Assembly (NCBI RefSeq): GCF_018130245.1 | Contig: NZ_JAFCKP010000016.1 | Span: 57,501-121,500, forward strand | Source: Bradyrhizobium sp. SZCCT0231 | GTDB taxonomy: Bacteria; Pseudomonadota; Alphaproteobacteria; Rhizobiales; Xanthobacteraceae | Direction of reading: 5' to 3' | DNA length: 64,000 nucleotides | Part shown: piece by piece, positions 7,624-15,511 of the stretch | Layout of the letters: each line of letters starts with the position of its first letter | How positions within the stretch are numbered: the first letter of the stretch is position 1 | Position numbers and translations under genes: made by a program | Notes under the pieces: model-generated | What the model saw: only the letters and a program-made list of their open reading frames with translations | Databases searched by the model: none | Told to the model about the DNA's origin: nothing

Positions 7624-8436
7624 TTACTTCGCCAGAAACCTGCTCACCACCTCGCCGAACTCGAGCGGCGCCTGCTCGAACATCCAGTGGCCGGCGTTGG
7701 CGATCACCGCCGTCTGGGCGCCCGCGATGTGGGCGGCCAGCACGCGCCACATCACCGACAGGCTGCCGGTGGTCGCGCCGCCGCCGATCAGCAGCGTCGG
7801 TGTCCCGATCGCCTGCGCATCGCCGAGCGTGTAGGGCCTGCGCTGCTCGTTGATCTGGCCGAGGAAGGTGAGCGCGTTGTCGCGGAGTTGCTGCTTGGCC
7901 GCAGCAGGCACGCGCCGCCAGGAGCCGTCGCCCTCGATGCCTTCATAGAAGTTCCGCAGCGCGCCCTCGTGGTCGCCGGCGCGGATCATCTCGACCGAGC
8001 GCGCGGTGCGGGTCGCCAGCGACGCATGCGCGGGCGTGCCTTCTGGCACAGGCAGGGATGCGTCGAGATCGCCGCCGGGCTCGGCCAGCACCAGTTTTCG
8101 CAACAGATCAGGCCGCGCCTGCGCCACGCGAAAGGCGATGTGGCCGCCGCGCGAATGGCCCATCAGGTCGACGGGGCCGGGCTTGACCTGCTCGATGAAG
8201 GCGATCGTGTCGGCGACATGTTGGGCCATCTTGTAGTCGTCGCCGACGGCATCCCAATGCTCGGGGAAGAAGTGCCGCAGGCTGACCGAGATCACCCGAT
8301 GCGCCTTCGACAGTGGTCCCAGCACCGAATACCAGGTACGGAAATCCCCGAGCGTGCCATGCACGCAGACCAGCGGCGGGCCGCTTCCCACCTCGAGATA
8401 GGCCATGTCGTAACCGTTGACGTGGAAGATCTGCAT
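7624..8436 (-). CDS. Alpha/beta hydrolase
   Basis: A 270-residue alpha/beta-hydrolase fold protein. The oxyanion-hole strand is VCVHGTLGD, the nucleophile elbow is MGHSRGGH (Ser), and the late His is in ANAGHWMFEQAP. The acid residue is probably the Asp in the LLIGG strand region, but the usual GxxD motif is not obvious (IGGGATTG). It lacks a signal peptide and acts in the cytoplasm. It is a close paralog of the next gene upstream, with shared MQxxHVNGYDM start and SLRHFFPE motif, so the two arose by tandem duplication. The substrate, an ester, lactone or epoxide, is unknown. Confidence 0.85.
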   Translation of the reverse strand: MQIFHVNGYDMAYLEVGSGPPLVCVHGTLGDFRTWYSVLGPLSKAHRVISVSLRHFFPEHWDAVGDDYKMAQHVADTIAFIEQVKPGPVDLMGHSRGGHIAFRVAQARPDLLRKLVLAEPGGDLDASLPVPEGTPAHASLATRTARSVEMIRAGDHEGALRNFYEGIEGDGSWRRVPAAAKQQLRDNALTFLGQINEQRRPYTLGDAQAIGTPTLLIGGGATTGSLSVMWRVLAAHIAGAQTAVIANAGHWMFEQAPLEFGEVVSRFLAK

Positions 8437-8454
8437 TGGTCAGCTCGCAAAGAA

Positions 8455-9273
8455 TCAACTTGCTAAGAAATCCAGCACCACTTCGGAGAATTTCTGCGGC
8501 GCCTGCTCGAACATCGGATGCGTCGCGTTCGGGATGATTGCCGTCTTGGAGTAGGGCACATGTGTGGCCAGTGCATGCAGCACCTTCGGCAGCAGGCCCT
8601 TGGTCCGCGCGCCCAGGATGAACAACGTCGGCATCTTGATGGACTCCGCATCCGCCTTCGAGAACGGTGGGCGGTCGTCGCGGACCTGACCGATCAGCGT
8701 AGAGGCATTGTCTCGCAGATTCTGCTTCACCATCGCCGGCAATCGCGGCCAGGTGCCGGCACCCTCCAGCGTGTCGACGAAGACGCCGAGGCCGCCGTCG
8801 ACATCGCCGGCTGCGATCTTCTCTGCGGAAGCCGTGAAGCGCGCCAGCAGCGGCGAGGGGCCGCCGACGTAATCCGGATCAAGGCTCGCATCGAGCTCGC
8901 CGCCGGGCTCGGCCAGGATCAGCCGCCGGAGCAGGTCCGGCCGCCGCTGCGCCACGCGGAAGCAGATATGCCCGCCGCGGGAATGACCCATCAGATCGAC
9001 CGGCCCGAGATCGAGCTTGTCGATGAAGGCAATGACGTCCTCGACATGCTGGGCGATCGAATAGGTGTCACCGAGGCCGTCCCAGCGCTCCGGGAAGAAG
9101 TGCCGCAGGCTAACGGCAATCACCCGGTGCCGCTGCGTCAGCGGCCCGAGCACGCAGCCCCAGACGCGGAAGTCATTCAGCGATCCATGCACGCAGACCA
9201 GCGGCGCGCGGCCTTTGTCTTCGCCCACGTCGAGATAGGGCATGTCGTATCCGTTGACGTGGAGGCTTTGCAT
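8455..9273 (-). CDS. Alpha/beta hydrolase, tandem paralog
   Basis: A 272-residue alpha/beta hydrolase with VCVHGSLND, nucleophile motif MGHSRGGH and the catalytic His in PNATHPMFEQAP. It shares domain layout and many motifs with the downstream hydrolase (for example VISVSLRHFFPE against VIAVSLRHFFPE). The two genes are 18 bp apart and probably cotranscribed. As in the paralog, the acid residue is not at a canonical place (LGARTKG). The start at 9273 gives the conserved MQSLHVNGYDMPYLDVG opening. Substrate unknown. Confidence 0.85.
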   Translation of the reverse strand: MQSLHVNGYDMPYLDVGEDKGRAPLVCVHGSLNDFRVWGCVLGPLTQRHRVIAVSLRHFFPERWDGLGDTYSIAQHVEDVIAFIDKLDLGPVDLMGHSRGGHICFRVAQRRPDLLRRLILAEPGGELDASLDPDYVGGPSPLLARFTASAEKIAAGDVDGGLGVFVDTLEGAGTWPRLPAMVKQNLRDNASTLIGQVRDDRPPFSKADAESIKMPTLFILGARTKGLLPKVLHALATHVPYSKTAIIPNATHPMFEQAPQKFSEVVLDFLAS

Positions 9274-9406
9274 TCAGGGCTCGCGAGGAATCGGAACTCC
9301 TGTGCAAGATTCCCGGAAACCGGGTGGATCGCAACTATTTCCAAGCCTAGATTTGCCAGGAAATCAAAGTGGGGGCCTGCACCGGAAGCAAGCCAGGAAC
9401 CTAGCC

Positions 9407-9949
9407 ATGACCGACCAGCATTTTGCCCTGTTCGACACCCGGATCGGCCTGTGCGCCATCGCCTGGGGCCCACGCGGCATCAACGGCACGCAATTGCCGA
9501 TGGGCGGAGAGCGGAAGATCCGCACCCGCATCAGCCAGCGCCATGCGGACGCCACCGAAGCCGAGCCGACCGCCGAGGTGCAGCAGGCGATCGACCGCAT
9601 CACAAAACTGCTCGCAGGCGAGCCGGATGACCTCACCGACATCCCGCTCGACCTCGACGGTGTTCCCGAATTCAACCGCGGCGTCTACGATATCGCCCGC
9701 ACCATCCCGCCGGGCAAGACCATCACCTATGGCGACATCGCCAAGCAGCTCGGCGGCGTCCAGCTGTCGCGCGACGTCGGCCAGGCGCTCGGCCGCAACC
9801 CGTGCCCGATCGTGGTGCCCTGCCATCGCGTGCTAGCTGCCGGCAACAAGCCCGGCGGCTTCTCGGCCAATGGTGGCGTGGTGACGAAGCTGAAGATGCT
9901 CGAGATCGAAGGCGCGCTGGTGAACCACACGCCGAACCTGTTTGACTGA
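9407..9949 (+). CDS. ogt: Methylated-DNA--protein-cysteine methyltransferase
   Basis: A 180-residue DNA repair protein that moves an alkyl group from O6-alkylguanine to its own cysteine. The acceptor is C139 in VVPCHRV, the family signature. Upstream are the DNA-binding segment GKTITYGDIAKQLG and the RNPCP arginine-finger region, and downstream GGFSANGGVVTK. The length and single-domain form fit Ogt rather than Ada, since there is no AraC domain. The ATG at 9407 has AGGAA upstream and begins a normal N-domain (MTDQHFALFDTRIG). It is divergent from the hydrolase pair and no damage-inducible operator was seen. Confidence 0.92.
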   Translation: MTDQHFALFDTRIGLCAIAWGPRGINGTQLPMGGERKIRTRISQRHADATEAEPTAEVQQAIDRITKLLAGEPDDLTDIPLDLDGVPEFNRGVYDIARTIPPGKTITYGDIAKQLGGVQLSRDVGQALGRNPCPIVVPCHRVLAAGNKPGGFSANGGVVTKLKMLEIEGALVNHTPNLFD

Positions 9950-9960
9950 TCTCCGCTTCA

Positions 9961-9980
9961 CCCTCCAGGGGAGGGTAAGA
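9961..9980. repeat. Half copy of repeat family D
   Basis: CCCTCCAGGGGAGGGTAAGA matches one terminal arm of the family D element (see 58560-58730). It stands between convergent genes. Confidence 0.6.
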
Positions 9981-9985
9981 GCGCC

Positions 9986-11530
9986 TCAAATCTTCGCCGC
10001 GGTCTTCGGCCAATATTTGTCGCGCAGATGCCGCTTCACCAGCTTGCCCGTGGGCGTGCGCGGCAGCTCGGCTTCGAAGTCGATCGAGCGCGGGCATTTG
10101 ATCGCGGAGAGGCGGCTCTTGCAGTAGGCGATCAGATCGGCCTCCAGCGCCTTGCCGGCGCGCGTCGTGTCGTGCGGCTGCACCACGGCCTTCACTTCCT
10201 CGCCCATCTCCTCGTTCGGCACGCCGAACACGGCGACGTCGGCGACGTCGGGGTGGGTGATCAGCACGTCCTCGGTCTCCTGCGGGTAGATGTTCACGCC
10301 GCCGGAGATGATCATGTAGGACTTGCGGTCGGTGAGATAGAGGAAGCCGTCCTTGTCGAGATAGCCGACATCACCGAGCGTCGACCAGCCCTTGGCGTTG
10401 TAGGCCTTCTTCGTCTTTTCGGGGTCATTGTGATAGGTGAACGCGGGCGCATCGGCAAAATAGACGGTGCCGATCTCGCCAACCGGCTGCTCCTCGTCGT
10501 TCTCGTCGAGAATCTTGATCTTGCCGACCACGGCGCGGCCGACGCTGCCGCGATGCTCCAGCCATTGCTGCGAGTTGCAGACGGTGACGCCGTTGCCTTC
10601 CGAGCCGGCGTAGTACTCGATCAGGATCGGACCCCACCATTCGATCATCTTCGCCTTGACGTCGACCGGGCAGGGCGCGGCGGCGTGGATCGCCCCCTTC
10701 AGCGTGGAGACGTCGTACTTGGTTCGGACCTCGTCCGGCAGCTTCAGCATGCGCACGAACATGGTCGGCACCAGCTGCGACTGCGTCACCTCGTATTTCT
10801 CGACCAGCTTCAAGAATTCCTCGGCGTCAAAATGCTCCATGATGATGGAGGTGCCGCCGAGCACGATCGCCATCATGTTGAAGCGCAGGGGCGCCGCGTG
10901 ATAGAGCGGCGCTGGCGAGAGATAAGTGCTCTCCGCGTTCATGCCGCACATGTCGGCGCAGAGCACGCGCAGGAAGGCGTTCGGCACGTCGATCCTGTTC
11001 CCCTCGAAGGCCTTCTTGATGCCCTTGGGCCGGCCGGTGGTGCCCGACGAATACAGCATGTCGTAGCCGGCGACCTCATCGGCGATCGGCGTGGTCGGCT
11101 GCGCGCCCGCTTCCTTGTCGAAGGAACGGAAGCCGGGCAGCGGCTCGTCCATCATGTAGAAGATCGGCTCGCCTGCCGTGCCCGTGATCAGGGCCTTGAT
11201 CTGGTCGGCGCATTTCGGCGTGGTGATGACGACCTTGGCGCCGCAATCCTTGATGATGTAGTCGATCTCGTCCTGCTTCAGATAGCGGCTGATCGCGGTG
11301 TAATAGAGCCCGCTGCGCTGCGCGGCCCAGCAGATCTCCATGAAGGCGAGGCGGTTCTCCATCAAGAGCGCGATGTGGTCGCCGGCCTTCAGGCCGAGCG
11401 ATCGGAAGAGATGCGCGCCCTGGTTCGAGAGCTCGTCGAGCTCGCGATAGGTGATCGCCTTGCCGGTCCCGGCCATCTGGTAGGCGATCTTGTCGGGCGT
11501 CATCTTTGCGTGGATGGAGGGGTGGGTCAT
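9986..11530 (-). CDS. Acyl-CoA synthetase (ANL superfamily)
   Basis: A 514-residue AMP-forming CoA ligase. The phosphate-binding A3 motif is YSSGTTGRPKGIK, the A5 region YYAGSEGNG, the A7/A8 hinge YLTDRKSYMIISGGVNIYPQE, and the catalytic Lys is in TPTGKLVKRHLRDKYW near the C-terminus. It activates a carboxylic acid for beta-oxidation-like breakdown in the cytoplasm. The acid is probably medium-chain, branched or aromatic, as FadD3-like members share the layout. GAGGAA upstream supports the start. It lies downstream of the thiolase gene on the same strand, with a repeat between, and opposite the TetR-SDR-crotonase operon. Confidence 0.87.
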   Translation of the reverse strand: MTHPSIHAKMTPDKIAYQMAGTGKAITYRELDELSNQGAHLFRSLGLKAGDHIALLMENRLAFMEICWAAQRSGLYYTAISRYLKQDEIDYIIKDCGAKVVITTPKCADQIKALITGTAGEPIFYMMDEPLPGFRSFDKEAGAQPTTPIADEVAGYDMLYSSGTTGRPKGIKKAFEGNRIDVPNAFLRVLCADMCGMNAESTYLSPAPLYHAAPLRFNMMAIVLGGTSIIMEHFDAEEFLKLVEKYEVTQSQLVPTMFVRMLKLPDEVRTKYDVSTLKGAIHAAAPCPVDVKAKMIEWWGPILIEYYAGSEGNGVTVCNSQQWLEHRGSVGRAVVGKIKILDENDEEQPVGEIGTVYFADAPAFTYHNDPEKTKKAYNAKGWSTLGDVGYLDKDGFLYLTDRKSYMIISGGVNIYPQETEDVLITHPDVADVAVFGVPNEEMGEEVKAVVQPHDTTRAGKALEADLIAYCKSRLSAIKCPRSIDFEAELPRTPTGKLVKRHLRDKYWPKTAAKI

Positions 11531-11548
11531 GGCGTTTCCTCAAAACGC

Positions 11549-11638
11549 GAATGGCGAGTAGCGAGTGGCGAATAGGGAAGAAGGGCAAACCGCTCTTCGC
11601 CTGCTCACCATTCGCTACTCGCCACTCACTACTCGCTT
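11549..11638. repeat. Inverted intergenic repeat, family E
   Basis: The unit GCGAGTAGCGAGTGGCGAAT near 11555-11574 is matched by an inverted copy (ATTCGCTACTCGCCACTC) near 11611-11628. Only this copy was seen in the window. It lies between the thiolase and CoA ligase genes. Confidence 0.6.
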
Positions 11639-11648
11639 TTGTTTCTTC

Positions 11649-12821
11649 TTACAGTCGCTCCACGATCGTCACATTCGCCATGCCGCCGCCTTCGCACATG
11701 GTCTGCAGGCCATAGCGCTTGCCGCGCTGGTGCAGGGCATGGATCAGCGTGGTCATCAGCTTGGTGCCGGAGCCGCCGAGGGGATGGCCGAGCGCGATGG
11801 CGCCGCCGTTGACGTTGAGACGCTCCGGATCGGCGCCGGTGGCCTTCAGCCAGGCGGTCGGCACCGAGGCGAAGGCCTCGTTGACCTCGAACAGGTCGAT
11901 GTCGCCGATCTTCATGCCGGCCTTCTCGAGCGCGCGCTTGGTGGCGTGCAGCGGGGCGTCCAGCATGATCACGGGATCGCCGCCGGTCATGGTCATGTGG
12001 TGGACGCGCGCGAGCGGCTTGACGCCGAGTTGCTTCAGGCCGCGCTCGTTCACGACCATCACGCCGGAGGCGCCGTCGCAGATCTGGCTGGCGCTGGCTG
12101 CGGAGAGCTTGCCGTTCTCGGCGATCAGCTTGACGCTCTTGATGCCGTCGAGGCTGACGTCGAAGCGGATGCCCTCGTCGATGTGATGGGTGTCCTTGCT
12201 GCCGTCGGCGCGGGTGATCTCGAGCGGCACGATCTCCTTCTTGAAGTGCCCGGCTTGCGTTGCTGCAATCGCACGCTGATGGCTGTTGTAGGAGAATTCG
12301 TCGAGCTCAGCCTTGGAGAGGCCGTACCGCTCCGCCATCATCTCCGCGCCGGTGAACTGGCTGAACACGATGTTCGGATACTTCTTCTCGATGCCCGGGC
12401 TCTTGTAGTTGCCGAAGCCGTTCTTGGCCGGCAACTGTGACGACAGGCCCATCGGCACGCGCGTCATGGATTCCACGCCCGCCGCGATCACCACGTCCAT
12501 CGCGCCCGACATCACGGCTTGCGCGGCGAAGTGCAGCGCCTGCTGCGAGGAGCCGCACTGGCGGTCGATCGAGGTGCCCGGCACGCTCTCCGGCAGCTTT
12601 GACGCCATCACCGCGTTGCGCGCGACGTTGTTGGACTGCTCGCCGACCTGCATCACGCAGCCCATGATCACGTCCTCGACCTGGGCCGGATCGACCTTGG
12701 TCCGATCGACCAGCTCGTCCAGCACCTTCGCGGCGAGATCGGCCGGATGCCAGCCGGCGAGGCGGCCCCCCTTGCGCCCGCCGGCGGTACGCGCAGCGGC
12801 GACGATGTAAGCCTCGGCCAT
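11649..12821 (-). CDS. Acetyl-CoA acetyltransferase (thiolase)
   Basis: A 390-residue type II thiolase, catalysing thiolytic cleavage of 3-ketoacyl-CoA (or its reverse). The acyl-accepting Cys is in SIDRQCGSSQQA. NEAFASV, GGAIALGHPLGGSG (catalytic His) and the C-terminal CEGGGMAN (second Cys) are all in place. The start at 12821 (MAEAYIVAA) is chosen because GGGAGAG precedes it and family members begin here; upstream in-frame ATGs at 12836 and 12884 lack ribosome sites. Together with the ligases, SDR, crotonase and acyl-CoA dehydrogenases nearby it completes a beta-oxidation set. Confidence 0.9.
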   Translation of the reverse strand: MAEAYIVAAARTAGGRKGGRLAGWHPADLAAKVLDELVDRTKVDPAQVEDVIMGCVMQVGEQSNNVARNAVMASKLPESVPGTSIDRQCGSSQQALHFAAQAVMSGAMDVVIAAGVESMTRVPMGLSSQLPAKNGFGNYKSPGIEKKYPNIVFSQFTGAEMMAERYGLSKAELDEFSYNSHQRAIAATQAGHFKKEIVPLEITRADGSKDTHHIDEGIRFDVSLDGIKSVKLIAENGKLSAASASQICDGASGVMVVNERGLKQLGVKPLARVHHMTMTGGDPVIMLDAPLHATKRALEKAGMKIGDIDLFEVNEAFASVPTAWLKATGADPERLNVNGGAIALGHPLGGSGTKLMTTLIHALHQRGKRYGLQTMCEGGGMANVTIVERL

Positions 12822-12887
12822 TTCGGTCTCTCCCATGACTGTTCTGAATTGGGTTGTCGGGGGCGGATTTAAGGGGTGGGACATCGT

Positions 12888-12907
12888 TTAGTCAATCGAT
12901 CAATTAA
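12888..12907. promoter_or_regulatory. Candidate TetR operator (imperfect palindrome)
   Basis: TTAGTCAATCGATCAATTAA is an imperfect palindrome (14 of 20 positions agree with its complement) centred on ATCGAT. It is AT-rich against its surroundings and lies between the divergent thiolase and TetR genes, where a TetR repressor would be expected to bind. Confidence 0.4.
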
Positions 12908-12973
12908 CTCTTGTGATGAGGCGCTGCTTGGGCTTATCTGCGCCCCGCTTCCAGCGGCCAAACAGGGATCTCC

Positions 12974-13633
12974 GTGGCGACCAGCGTTCCGAACAGGCTC
13001 CCCGGCGGGAGAAATTCCACGGCAGAGAAATTGCTGGTGGCCGCCAGCGAGCTGATGATCGAACGCTCCTCGATCGATATCTCGCTGTCCGATATTGCGC
13101 AGAAGTCGGGCGCCAACGCCGCGCTGGTCAAATATCACTTCGGCAACAAGGACGGCCTGTTGCTGGCGTTGCTCGCGCGCGATGCTGCGACCGAGATGTC
13201 CAACCTCGAATATCTGCTGGCGCAGCCGATCACATCGACGGCGAAGCTGAAACTGCATATCGCCGGCATCATCCGCGCCTATCACCGGTTCCCGTACATG
13301 AACCGACTGATCCACTATCTGCTACACGAGACCAGCGCGAGTTCCGCCGATGAAGTCTCGAAATTCTTCGTCGCGCCGCTATTGGACTTCCACCGCCGCC
13401 TGCTGGCCGAAGGCGTCAGCCGCGGCGAATTCCGCCAGACCGACCCGGTGCTGTTCTACACCAGCCTGATCGGCGCCTGCGATCACCTGTTCTTCGGCCG
13501 GCACGCGATGTCCCGCGCGACCGGCGTCGGCCCGGTCACCGACGACGTCTGCCGGCAATACATCAAACACATGGAAACGCTGATCTGCGGCGGCATCCTC
13601 ACGCAAGCCGAGGAAGCCGCCGCGGCCGGATGA
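12974..13633 (+). CDS. TetR-family transcriptional regulator
   Basis: A 219-residue regulator. The N-terminal helix-turn-helix covers about residues 17-62 (AEKLLVAASELM, then ISLSDIAQKSGANAALVKYHFGNKDGLL). The C-terminal helical domain probably binds an acyl-CoA or related ligand. The start is a GTG at 12974 with AGGGA upstream. It is divergent from the thiolase gene, and 54 bp upstream of an SDR gene on its own strand, so it most likely represses this fatty or aromatic acid degradation cluster until the CoA thioester appears. That role is inferred from position. Confidence 0.85.
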   Translation: MATSVPNRLPGGRNSTAEKLLVAASELMIERSSIDISLSDIAQKSGANAALVKYHFGNKDGLLLALLARDAATEMSNLEYLLAQPITSTAKLKLHIAGIIRAYHRFPYMNRLIHYLLHETSASSADEVSKFFVAPLLDFHRRLLAEGVSRGEFRQTDPVLFYTSLIGACDHLFFGRHAMSRATGVGPVTDDVCRQYIKHMETLICGGILTQAEEAAAAG

Positions 13634-13687
13634 TCCGGCTGAACCTCTCAAATCTAGAGAAGAAACGCCCAAGGAAAGGTACACGCG

Positions 13688-14446
13688 ATGCAGTTGAAAG
13701 ACGTAGCCGTTCTCATCACCGGTGGTGGTTCGGGTCTCGGTGAAGCCACCGCCCGCGCCATGGCGGCCAAGGGCGCCAGGATCGGCGTGATCGACCAGAA
13801 CAAGGAGAATGCCGAGAAGGTCGCGGCCGAGGTGAAGGGGGTGGCGCTCCATGCCGACGTCACCAGCGAAGAGCAGATCAAGGCGGCGATCGCCAAGGCG
13901 GAAGCTACGCACGGCGTCGCGCGCGTGCTGATGAACTGCGCCGGCATCGGTGGCTCGCAGCGCATCGTCGGCCGCGATGGCGTCTACCCGCTCGAAAAGT
14001 TCGCGCGCATCATCAACGTCAACCTGATCGGCACGTTCAACTGCCTGCGGCTGTTCGCCGAGCGCCTCGTCACCATCGCGCCCGTCGGCGAAGAGCGCGG
14101 CGTCATCATCAACACCGCCTCGGTTGCCGCTTACGAAGGCCAGATCGGCCAGATCGCCTATTCGGCCTCGAAGGGTGGCGTCGTCGGCCTCACGCTTCCG
14201 GCTGCGCGCGATCTCGCCAGCCAGAAGATCCGCGTCAACACCATCGCGCCCGGCCTGTTCTTCACGCCGCTGCTGATGGGCCTGAACGAAGAGGCCCGCA
14301 AGAGCCTGGGTGCCCAGGTGCCGCATCCTTCTCGTCTCGGTGATGCCAACGAGTACGGCATGCTCGCGGTGCACATCGTCGAGAACCCGATGCTGAACGG
14401 CGAGACCATCCGTCTCGATGGCGCCATCCGCATGGCGCCGCGGTAG
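13688..14446 (+). CDS. Short-chain dehydrogenase, 3-hydroxyacyl-CoA dehydrogenase type
   Basis: A 252-residue SDR. The NAD-binding motif is TGGGSGLG (about residues 11-18), followed by NCAG, and the catalytic YSASKGG. Overall the sequence (VAVLITGGGSGLGEATARAM, then IRVNTIAPGLFFTPLL) resembles the type II 3-hydroxyacyl-CoA dehydrogenase / HSD17B10 group, which oxidises 3-hydroxyacyl-CoA to 3-ketoacyl-CoA. It stands between TetR and the crotonase gene, giving hydratase, dehydrogenase and thiolase activities in one locus. AAGGAAAGG precedes the start. Confidence 0.88.
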   Translation: MQLKDVAVLITGGGSGLGEATARAMAAKGARIGVIDQNKENAEKVAAEVKGVALHADVTSEEQIKAAIAKAEATHGVARVLMNCAGIGGSQRIVGRDGVYPLEKFARIINVNLIGTFNCLRLFAERLVTIAPVGEERGVIINTASVAAYEGQIGQIAYSASKGGVVGLTLPAARDLASQKIRVNTIAPGLFFTPLLMGLNEEARKSLGAQVPHPSRLGDANEYGMLAVHIVENPMLNGETIRLDGAIRMAPR

Positions 14447-14460
14447 CAGCTGCTCTCTTC

Positions 14461-14626
14461 TTACCCTCCCCTGGAGGGGGAGGGTCGATCGCGCGAAGCG
14501 CGAGCGGGGTGGGGTGATCTCTCCACTCGGGCAGTGTTGGTCGCGGAGAGACCTTCACCCCACCCCGTCTCACATTTCGCTGCGCGCATTGTGAGCCGAC
14601 CCTCCCCCTCCAGGGGAGGGTGGGAG
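14461..14626. repeat. Palindromic element, family D copy 1
   Basis: Perfect 24-bp terminal arms, 14464-14487 and 14597-14620, built on CCCTCCCCTGGAGG and AGGGTCG. Inner arms GGTGGGGTGATCTCTC and its complement make a nested palindrome. A second full copy is at 58560-58730 and half copies are at 9961 and 62952. Confidence 0.85.
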
Positions 14627-14661
14627 ACGGTCCCCGTGTCACACGAAAGTGCGAGGCTCTC

Positions 14662-15468
14662 ATGTCCCAACCGCTGCTGATCGAGCACAACGACGGCGTC
14701 GACCGGGTGACGCTCAATCGTCCTGACAGCCTCAATGCGCTCGATCCTGTGCTGATCGATGCGCTCAATACCTATTTCCAAGGCCTGCAGCGCAACCGCG
14801 ACACCCGCGTCGTCGTGCTCAGGGGGGCCGGCAAGAATTTCTGCGCGGGCCTCGACCTCAAGGCGGCAATGGCGCGTCGCGCGGGGCAGCAGGAGCCGCC
14901 CGGCGTTACGGAGTCGCTCGACTCGCAACGCCGCATCGCCGACATCGTGATGCTGATGCGGCGTTGTCCGCAGCCGATCCTTGCGCTGGTGCAAGGTGCG
15001 GCGGCCGGTGGCGGCTTTGCGCTGGCGCTGGCCTCCGACATCCGCATTGCCGCCAAGTCGGCGCGAATGAACTGCGCCTTCATCAAGCTCGGCCTCGGCG
15101 GCTGCGACATCGGCACCAGCTATTTCCTGCCGCGCCTCGTCGGCGTCTCCGTCGCATCCGAGCTGGTCCTCACCGGGCGCTTCATCGGCGCCGAGCGCGC
15201 GCTGGCGGTCGGGCTCGTCTCGGAGGTCGTGGACGAGGACAAGCTCGACGCGGCGGCCGAGCCCTATGTCGAGGCGATGATGACGGCCTCGCCCGTGGGG
15301 CTGCGGCTGTCCAAGGAATGCCTCAACATGAGCGTCGATGCCGGATCGCTGGAAGCTGTGATCGCGATGGAGGATCGCAACCAGGTCCTGTGCAGCCGCT
15401 CCGAGGAATTTTCGGAAGGCATCAGGGCCTTCCTTGAGAAGCGAAAGCCTGTCTATATCAAGCGCTGA
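14662..15468 (+). CDS. Enoyl-CoA hydratase/isomerase (crotonase) family protein
   Basis: A 268-residue crotonase. The oxyanion-hole segments are GAGKNFCAGLDLKAA and QGAAAGGGFALALASDIRIA. The region that carries the catalytic acid in hydratases reads KLGLGGCDIGTSYFLPRLVG, with Asp rather than Glu near the classical position, so the reaction could be hydration, isomerisation or C-C cleavage. It probably acts on an enoyl-CoA made by the acyl-CoA dehydrogenases downstream. The start at 14662 lies after the family D repeat; the longer frame from 14620 would begin inside the repeat. Confidence 0.85.
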   Translation: MSQPLLIEHNDGVDRVTLNRPDSLNALDPVLIDALNTYFQGLQRNRDTRVVVLRGAGKNFCAGLDLKAAMARRAGQQEPPGVTESLDSQRRIADIVMLMRRCPQPILALVQGAAAGGGFALALASDIRIAAKSARMNCAFIKLGLGGCDIGTSYFLPRLVGVSVASELVLTGRFIGAERALAVGLVSEVVDEDKLDAAAEPYVEAMMTASPVGLRLSKECLNMSVDAGSLEAVIAMEDRNQVLCSRSEEFSEGIRAFLEKRKPVYIKR

Positions 15469-15511
15469 ACGACGAAGATCCGCAAAGGACAGTAATTCCG
15501 GGAGACGCAAA